Source: CAYOSU01 sp964541255 (GTDB lineage: Bacteria; Bacillota; Clostridia; Christensenellales; CAMQZB01). Taken from it: a DNA stretch of 43,189 nucleotides. The DNA is taken from contig CAZIPL010000009.1 in assembly GCA_964541255.1 (NCBI GenBank), positions 1-43,189 of the forward strand, read 5' to 3'. The notes under the pieces are model-generated. The model was not told the DNA's origin. It saw only the letters and a list, made by a program, of their open reading frames with translations, and made no database searches. Below are positions 38,798 through 43,189 of the stretch, one piece after another (positions within the stretch are counted from its first letter, which is position 1; each line of letters starts with the position of its first letter). Both the position numbers and the translations under genes were made by a program.

Positions 38798-38808
38798 AAC
38801 ACTTCCCA

Positions 38809-38862
38809 AGGCTCCCTTAGTAAGGGGGCTGTCATTGCGCATAGCAATGACTGAGGGATTGA
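38809..38862 (-). repeat. Palindromic intergenic repeat, copy R3 (inverted)
   Basis: On the minus strand it reads TCAATCCCTCAG, hairpin GTCATTGC/GCAATGAC, then CCCCTTACTAAGGG and AGCCT. The stem sequence differs completely from R1 and R2 but still pairs, so the structure rather than the sequence is kept. Confidence 0.8.
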
Positions 38863-38944
38863 TAAAAAGAGCATAAGCCGTACCGCATAACTTCAAAAAA
38901 ATTTTTCCTGTCTAAGCGTTAATATAAATCTGTTTCTAAAAATA

Positions 38945-38972
38945 AAAAAGGCGAGATTTCTCTCGCCTTTTT
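38945..38972. terminator. Terminator of the solute-binding protein gene
   Basis: AAAAAGGCGAGA and TCTCGCCTTTTT form a perfect 12-bp stem with a four-base loop, about 65 bp after the stop at 39036. T runs on both strands. Confidence 0.9.
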
Positions 38973-39035
38973 CACTTTTTATTATTGTGCGTAATTTACA
39001 TTAGCGTTAAGCAATAATACTATTTGTTTTAACTC

Positions 39036-40874
39036 TTATTTAAGAGAATCGTATACGCCTTGCAAATATCCGGTAATCTTTTGATAGCCCATCTTGTCGA
39101 TGGTCTTGCAATAGGTATCCCAGTCCGCACTGTTGATATCGTACGTTCCGTTGATGAACTTCGGAATTTCGACACTCATCTTGTCGTTAATCTTATTCTT
39201 CGTCTTGGTCAAAGCTTCGTTTTGCTCTGTCGTGAGAAGTTTTTCGAAGGTCGATTGGATATATCCTTTATTGATATATGCACCCCATTTGTTTACTACT
39301 CCGTCGATTTCAAACTTGGAAATATTGGAAGTTTCTCCCTGAATCGACAAGCACGGTAATCTATTCGCAATTGCGGCGTTTCTTAAATTTGAATCAGCCA
39401 TAAGCTTATCGCTATAGGTATAATACGGCGCTCCGTTCTTTTCGGATACGGAATATGCATCTTCGTCAATATCGAATCTTTCCTGGAATGTCTGACCGTT
39501 TACAGTCTCCTGATAAGGTTTAATGAAATCATACTGTTCTTTCGTAAGACCGTAGTTCTTCGCGACATAGTTCGTGCTTCCCGCTTCATACAACGTATCG
39601 AGATACGTGAAAAGCGCTTCCAAATTCTTATCCTTAGCTTGGTCTGTTATGATGATGCCTGCCGCAGTGCATTCCATCTGATACATAGCGTAAGGTTCGT
39701 TGCCCTTGCAAGATTCGTCGCCGTAAATGTCGTTGATAGGCTGTCTTGCACCCGAAACATAGATACCCTTTGTTGCGGGATAATCTTCCGCCTGTTCGAG
39801 CTGGTCGGCAAGCGTAGATCTGTGTCCTTGCCACATTCCTACATAACCCGAGTATACTGCAGAGATGTCGATTTTATAGAACATATCGGAAGAACGCTCT
39901 GCAAATTCCTTATCGAGCCAGCCTTTTTCGTACCAAGTGCTCATGCACTCCAAGTATGCTTTCATGGAATCGGACGTTGCGTTGAATTCAACCTGACCGG
40001 TCTTGTAGTTATAGCTCCACATAGGCGCTCCGCCGCCGAATGCCGAGAACAAATCGCCGGTCTGTAAATAACCCGTGTAATAAATCGAGATGTCATAACC
40101 CTTGTCGGTTACGCCTAAGTCGGCTCTTGCTTTATCGAAAATCTCAAACATCCACTCCCAGTCGGAAATGAAGATAGGCTCACTTCCGTCCCAATCGGGA
40201 TGGTTAGCTTTATATTCCGTTACATACGCATTGTCGGAATACCAAGACGGGAACTTAACGTTATCCGTATAGGTTCTGTCTTCGTTCATATGACCTTCGA
40301 ACGCTTCACCCGTAGAAGGGTTGACACCGTATTTAACGATCCAGTCTCTTCTATAGCAGAAACCTTGGAATCCATATTGCGGAACGTCCGTTACCATCCA
40401 AATCTGCAAAATAACCTTCTTCCCGTCGGAAGTAGTGTTATAAGCGACTTGACCGAGACTTTCGTTTTCTTCGATAAGCTTCATATAGTTAGGCATATAC
40501 TTTTCGACATATTCCGTAATGTCCATAGCAATGCCCATATCATACAACGCAAGAGGCGAATACGGAGAATAGCTCGTACCCATAACGTCGTAATACTCAC
40601 CCGTCGAAATCATCGTCGTATATTGGTCTTTCTGAGAGCCGTTTACGAGCTGCTTATAATCGATCGTGATGTCTACGCCTGCGTATTGCTGGTTTTTCTG
40701 AAGGAAAATCGCGGTAGGATTTTGGTTATAGTCCGAATAAAACGTCGTATCCTCCGGGTTTTCAATAAGCCACGTGAAGGTATTCTCATCTCCCTCGTTA
40801 TTGCATGCCGAAAGGCAAGTCAACGAAGTGCATAGAAGAAGTACCGATAAAATAATTGCCAATACTTTTTTCAT
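39036..40874 (-). CDS. ABC-transporter extracellular solute-binding lipoprotein, orphan
   Basis: This 612-aa lipoprotein has a signal peptide ending in lipobox LSAC with lipidated C24. It resembles the large family 1 sugar-binding proteins (CUT1, LplA-like) of clostridia: a YDVMGTSYSP segment, aromatic-rich binding regions (YGFQGFCYRRDWIVKYGV, ISDWEWMFEIFDKA) and a long helical C terminus. The ligand is probably an oligosaccharide, but this is inference. No permease or ATPase gene is adjacent, which is unusual. AAGGAG precedes the ATG, and an inverted repeat lies at 40944-40973. Confidence 0.88.
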   Translation of the reverse strand: MKKVLAIILSVLLLCTSLTCLSACNNEGDENTFTWLIENPEDTTFYSDYNQNPTAIFLQKNQQYAGVDITIDYKQLVNGSQKDQYTTMISTGEYYDVMGTSYSPYSPLALYDMGIAMDITEYVEKYMPNYMKLIEENESLGQVAYNTTSDGKKVILQIWMVTDVPQYGFQGFCYRRDWIVKYGVNPSTGEAFEGHMNEDRTYTDNVKFPSWYSDNAYVTEYKANHPDWDGSEPIFISDWEWMFEIFDKARADLGVTDKGYDISIYYTGYLQTGDLFSAFGGGAPMWSYNYKTGQVEFNATSDSMKAYLECMSTWYEKGWLDKEFAERSSDMFYKIDISAVYSGYVGMWQGHRSTLADQLEQAEDYPATKGIYVSGARQPINDIYGDESCKGNEPYAMYQMECTAAGIIITDQAKDKNLEALFTYLDTLYEAGSTNYVAKNYGLTKEQYDFIKPYQETVNGQTFQERFDIDEDAYSVSEKNGAPYYTYSDKLMADSNLRNAAIANRLPCLSIQGETSNISKFEIDGVVNKWGAYINKGYIQSTFEKLLTTEQNEALTKTKNKINDKMSVEIPKFINGTYDINSADWDTYCKTIDKMGYQKITGYLQGVYDSLK

Positions 40875-40943
40875 AATTTCTCCTTTTTGGGACTTTCTCC
40901 CATATTATCTACGATATTATTATATATCTAAAAAAAGGCAAAG

Positions 40944-40973
40944 TATTGCAATTGCGTAATATTTTTTGCAATA
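40944..40973. promoter_or_regulatory. Inverted repeat upstream of the solute-binding protein gene
   Basis: TATTGCAA and TTGCAATA are perfect 8-bp arms with a 14-bp centre, about 70 bp upstream of the start. A TATAAT on the minus strand near 40920 may be the -10, but I see no good -35. The site could bind a sugar-responsive regulator. The gap 40875-41596 also contains R4, R5 and the esterase leader. Confidence 0.4.
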
Positions 40974-41175
40974 TTTTAATATGATTTTAACAATTTTCGC
41001 ATTATTTTGAGAACAATATTAAACTGTATTATGTTTTATATAATTATTTTGAGAGCATTATAATTCTTTTATTACTTTAATATAATTCGAATTAGGACAA
41101 TTTGACACTACATTATAAAAAACACAAAACTGCTTGCAAAAGTTTGGAATTTTGCCATATTGCCAAAATATATCA

Positions 41176-41222
41176 GGTTCCTTCTCTTAAGGGGAGCCGA
41201 TTGCTTTAACAATCTGAGGGTT
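41176..41222 (-). repeat. Palindromic intergenic repeat, degenerate copy R5 (inverted)
   Basis: On the minus strand it reads AACCCTCAG, hairpin ATTG/CAAT, GGCTCCCCTTAAGAGAAGG, AACC. It is a decayed copy facing R4, so the pair could form one large cruciform. Confidence 0.6.
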
Positions 41223-41234
41223 CGTGATAATTTA

Positions 41235-41285
41235 TCAATCCCTCTGTCTGCTCCGCAGCCAGCTCCCTTGATAAGGGAGCCTTTT
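41235..41285 (+). repeat. Palindromic intergenic repeat, copy R4
   Basis: TCAATCCCTCTGTCTGCTCC then GCAGCCAGCTCCCTTGATAA then GGGAGCC and TTTT. It keeps both hairpins of the family with a different first stem (CTGC/GCAG). It ends in TTTT and could act as a weak terminator. Confidence 0.75.
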
Positions 41286-41542
41286 AAGTTTTGCGGCAAA
41301 GTGTAGCTGTTTAAATTAAAAATCATTATTTATGAAAAATATAGTTAATTATTTTCTCGACTAAAATACGAGATATGTTTTTGTGAAAAAAGCAATTCTG
41401 AGCATTTATTATTATTTTTTTGAATCTTATATTTTGACCGAGCTTATAAGATTTTCAAATATACCCATATTTTTTACAATAAACTCAATTTTTTTACAAT
41501 ACAGCATCGAAAAAGCATGGTATAATTTTCTTAATATGAAAT

Positions 41543-41572
41543 CAAATGCTTTTTCATCTCAAAAAGCATTTG
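41543..41572 (+). promoter_or_regulatory. Perfect 12-bp stem-loop in the esterase leader
   Basis: CAAATGCTTTTT and AAAAAGCATTTG pair around CATCTC. It begins about 17 bases after a TATAAT at 41521-41526, which has no good -35, and ends 12 bases before AGAGG of the esterase gene. It could be an operator or a leader hairpin that stabilises the mRNA. Confidence 0.5.
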
Positions 41573-41596
41573 GTAAAACTAAAGAGGTAAAGAAAA

Positions 41597-42571
41597 ATGA
41601 TCGATATGACAAAAAGTTATAAGAAAACTTTGAAAGAAAACAATGCGGAAGTTTTCGGCAAATATTTGATGTACACAAGTTCGCCTTACTGGAAAGTTAT
41701 GCTTTTAGGCTCGCCTAATCAGACTCTTTCTCATGCGACGACTTGGAGCAGAAAAGGTATGGAAATAGGCTTGCTGCTTTTGGCGGATACGGCAAAAGCG
41801 GGCGAGGAGTTTATGTATAGGCTGTATTCAGACGAAGAAGCCCGTGACGACAAACAAAAAAAGGACGTAGTTTTGTTCCGCTTCCCCGTTAAAAAGAAAA
41901 CGCCGTATATCGTCGTTTGCGCGGGTGGCGGTTACGAAGCGGTATGTTCACACGCAGAGGGATTCCCTACGGCTGCAAGATTTGTTGAGCTTGGCTACAA
42001 CGTTTTCGTTCTAAATTACAGAGTCGGCGGAAAGGGCGTTATGCCCAAGCCCATAGACGACCTTGCAAGAGCGATTTCGTTCATAGAAGAAAATGCGGAA
42101 AGATTCAACGTTGAAAAGGGCTGTTATGCCGTAAGCGGTTTTTCTGCAGGCGGAAGTCTTTGTTGCCTATTCGGTTCAGATAATTACGGATATTCGAAAT
42201 ACAATCTTCCAAAACCCAAAGCACTCTTCCCCGTTTATCCCGTGACGACAAGCGATATTTTATACGAAAACGGCGAGCCGTCTAAATTCGCAAAGACAAT
42301 GTGCGGCGAAAAACCGAGCAAGGAGTATATCGATACGTTTGACGTCATAAGCCATCTCGACAACTATCCGCCGTGCTACATTACGGCTTGCAAAAACGAC
42401 GACACCGTCCCTTACAGTCAATCGGTAAGGCTCTCCGAAAAGCTCAACGAAAAGGGTATTCCGAACATTCTCGAGCTTGGAAATATCGGCGGCCACGGCT
42501 TTGGCGAAGGCACGGGAACGTCTGTCGAGGGTTGGACAAAACGTGCGATCGAATTCTTCGAAAGCTTATAA
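41597..42571 (+). CDS. Alpha/beta hydrolase, acetyl-esterase-like
   Basis: This is a cytosolic serine hydrolase of 324 aa with no signal peptide. The oxyanion motif CAGGGYE (about 108-114) is followed by nucleophile S183 in SGFSAGGS, acid D268 or D269 in CKNDDTVPY, and base H300 in IGGHGFGEG. This layout is typical of the BD-FAE/xylan acetyl-esterase-like group (COG0657) that deacetylates plant oligosaccharides. AGAGG is nine bases before the ATG. It stands alone on the plus strand. The link to the sugar-binding protein next door is only suggestive. Confidence 0.85.
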   Translation: MIDMTKSYKKTLKENNAEVFGKYLMYTSSPYWKVMLLGSPNQTLSHATTWSRKGMEIGLLLLADTAKAGEEFMYRLYSDEEARDDKQKKDVVLFRFPVKKKTPYIVVCAGGGYEAVCSHAEGFPTAARFVELGYNVFVLNYRVGGKGVMPKPIDDLARAISFIEENAERFNVEKGCYAVSGFSAGGSLCCLFGSDNYGYSKYNLPKPKALFPVYPVTTSDILYENGEPSKFAKTMCGEKPSKEYIDTFDVISHLDNYPPCYITACKNDDTVPYSQSVRLSEKLNEKGIPNILELGNIGGHGFGEGTGTSVEGWTKRAIEFFESL

Positions 42572-42674
42572 ACTACTTCTCACCACATAAAACAAAGAAC
42601 GTTTTATGGTATTTACTTGAAAGACAGCGAAGTTTCGCACCTCGCAAGCAAGTTTGTAATTTCTTGTATTATAA

Positions 42675-42740
42675 CTAAACATTGAAATACTACTAACTCT
42701 TCTGTTCTTTACACGCAAAACAGAAACTTCTTGTATTATT
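42675..42740 (-). repeat. Dispersed repeat, copy B (inverted)
   Basis: On the minus strand it reads AATAATACAAGAAGTTTCTG, then AAAGAACAGAA, then AGTATTTCAA and TTTAG, as in copy A at 25715-25779. A partial third unit (TATAATACAAGAAATTAC) adjoins at 42657-42674. The gap 42572-42875 also contains a short hairpin without T run at 42586-42608 and the ppdK terminator. Confidence 0.7.
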
Positions 42741-42790
42741 TCAATTGTCTTAATCTCATCTCATATTTTTCTTTCGCTTTTTTTTGGTAA

Positions 42791-42826
42791 GCAAAAAAGA
42801 CCTTGAAGGATTTCTCTTTCAAGGTC
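42791..42826 (-). terminator. Terminator of ppdK
   Basis: GACCTTGAA and TTCAAGGTC pair around a 10-base loop and are followed on the minus strand by TTTTTTGC, 50 bp after the ppdK stop. Confidence 0.88.
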
Positions 42827-42875
42827 TGATTTTTATTCTTTATTCAATCGAAATTAATCCGATCGCCGCAAAAAC

Positions 42876-43189
42876 TTAGTTTCTGGGGTTTTTGATGTTA
42901 GCCTGTGCAGCTGCAAGACGAGCGATAGGAACTCTGAACGGCGAGCAGGATACATAGGTCAAACCGATGTTGTGAGCAAACTCGATAGAGCTCGGATCGC
43001 CGCCGTGTTCGCCGCAGATACCGCACTGGAGTTCGGGACGTGTTTCACGACCGAGCGTTACAGCCATCTTCATGAGCTTACCTACGCCGACCTGATCGAG
43101 TCTTGCGAACGGATCGGATTCGTAGATCTTAGCGCCGTAGTAGCTGGGCAAGAACTTGCTTGCGTCGTCACGGCTGAAGCCGAACGTCA
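42876..43189 (-). CDS. ppdK: Pyruvate, phosphate dikinase, C-terminal part (runs off the window)
   Basis: This is the end of the PEP/pyruvate-binding TIM barrel of PPDK, which interconverts pyruvate and PEP using ATP and phosphate. CGICGEHGGDPSSIEF contains the conserved catalytic cysteine of the family (CGEHGG), and YVSCSPFRVPIARLAAAQA is the standard ending. Upstream codons to the window edge continue in frame (TFGFSRDDASKFLPSYYG), so the gene is cut by the window, not truncated. About 104 codons are visible of nearly 900. Confidence 0.95.
   Translation of the reverse strand, partial: TFGFSRDDASKFLPSYYGAKIYESDPFARLDQVGVGKLMKMAVTLGRETRPELQCGICGEHGGDPSSIEFAHNIGLTYVSCSPFRVPIARLAAAQANIKNPRN

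Noticed and set aside
42586..42608. CATAAAAC/GTTTTATG hairpin as esterase terminator
   Set aside because: Stem is AT-rich and no T run follows; kept only as a note.

Overview
The window is a stretch of a low-GC, spore-forming member of the Firmicutes (Bacillota), most probably an uncultured gut Clostridia. The evidence is a clostridial-type dcw (division and cell wall) cluster on the minus strand, a SigK-type sporulation sigma factor, CtsR/ClpC, a long-form HPF, a MurE with the DNPR motif of meso-diaminopimelate ligases, lipobox-type lipoproteins, strong AGGAG Shine-Dalgarno sites and frequent TTG/GTG starts. No genus can be named from sequence alone. About the first 137 bases look like a mammalian MIR SINE joined to the bacterial contig. 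This points to a host-associated metagenome and an assembly or library chimera, so the 3' end of ftsZ is not trustworthy.

Region 1 (about 95-13,450, minus strand) is the dcw cluster. It reads mraZ, rsmH, ftsL-like, a class B PBP, murE, mraY, murD, ftsW, murA, ftsQ/divIB, and then ftsA and ftsZ behind a second promoter. A phased array of five TGG repeats, the expected MraZ operator, overlaps the mraZ promoter. murF, murG, murC and murB are not in the cluster. The PBP gene has no canonical start codon upstream of its membrane anchor and may start at ATA.

Region 2 (13.6-20.4 kb) holds single genes and small operons: a metallophosphoesterase, a Cys-containing SPOCS-like protein behind a possible SigK promoter, two overlapping lipoprotein genes (one with GLUG-like repeats), an intracellular-type subtilisin with a small partner gene, and a 127-aa orphan. 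A 49-bp element built of two facing IS3/IS150-like ends lies between the lipoproteins and the subtilisin.

Region 3 (20.4-25.7 kb) has dinB (DNA polymerase IV) behind a promoter with a LexA/SOS-like box, and a cytosolic GH2 glycosidase divergent from an AraC-family regulator.

Region 4 (26-36.8 kb, minus strand) has a copper P-type ATPase with a CopZ-like domain fused at its C terminus, an anchored alpha/beta hydrolase, a long coiled-coil protein, sigK, nadE, hpf, clpC and ctsR. The ctsR promoter carries a triple CtsR operator, and mcsA/mcsB are absent between ctsR and clpC.

Region 5 (36.8-43.2 kb) is looser. It holds a TM1266-family regulator plus an ECF-type S component behind an attenuator-like leader (a possible riboswitch of unknown ligand), an orphan sugar-type solute-binding lipoprotein, an acetyl-esterase-like hydrolase and the 3' end of ppdK. 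The gaps here are filled with two families of dispersed palindromic repeats. I saw no tRNA, rRNA, CRISPR array, prophage or intact transposase gene.
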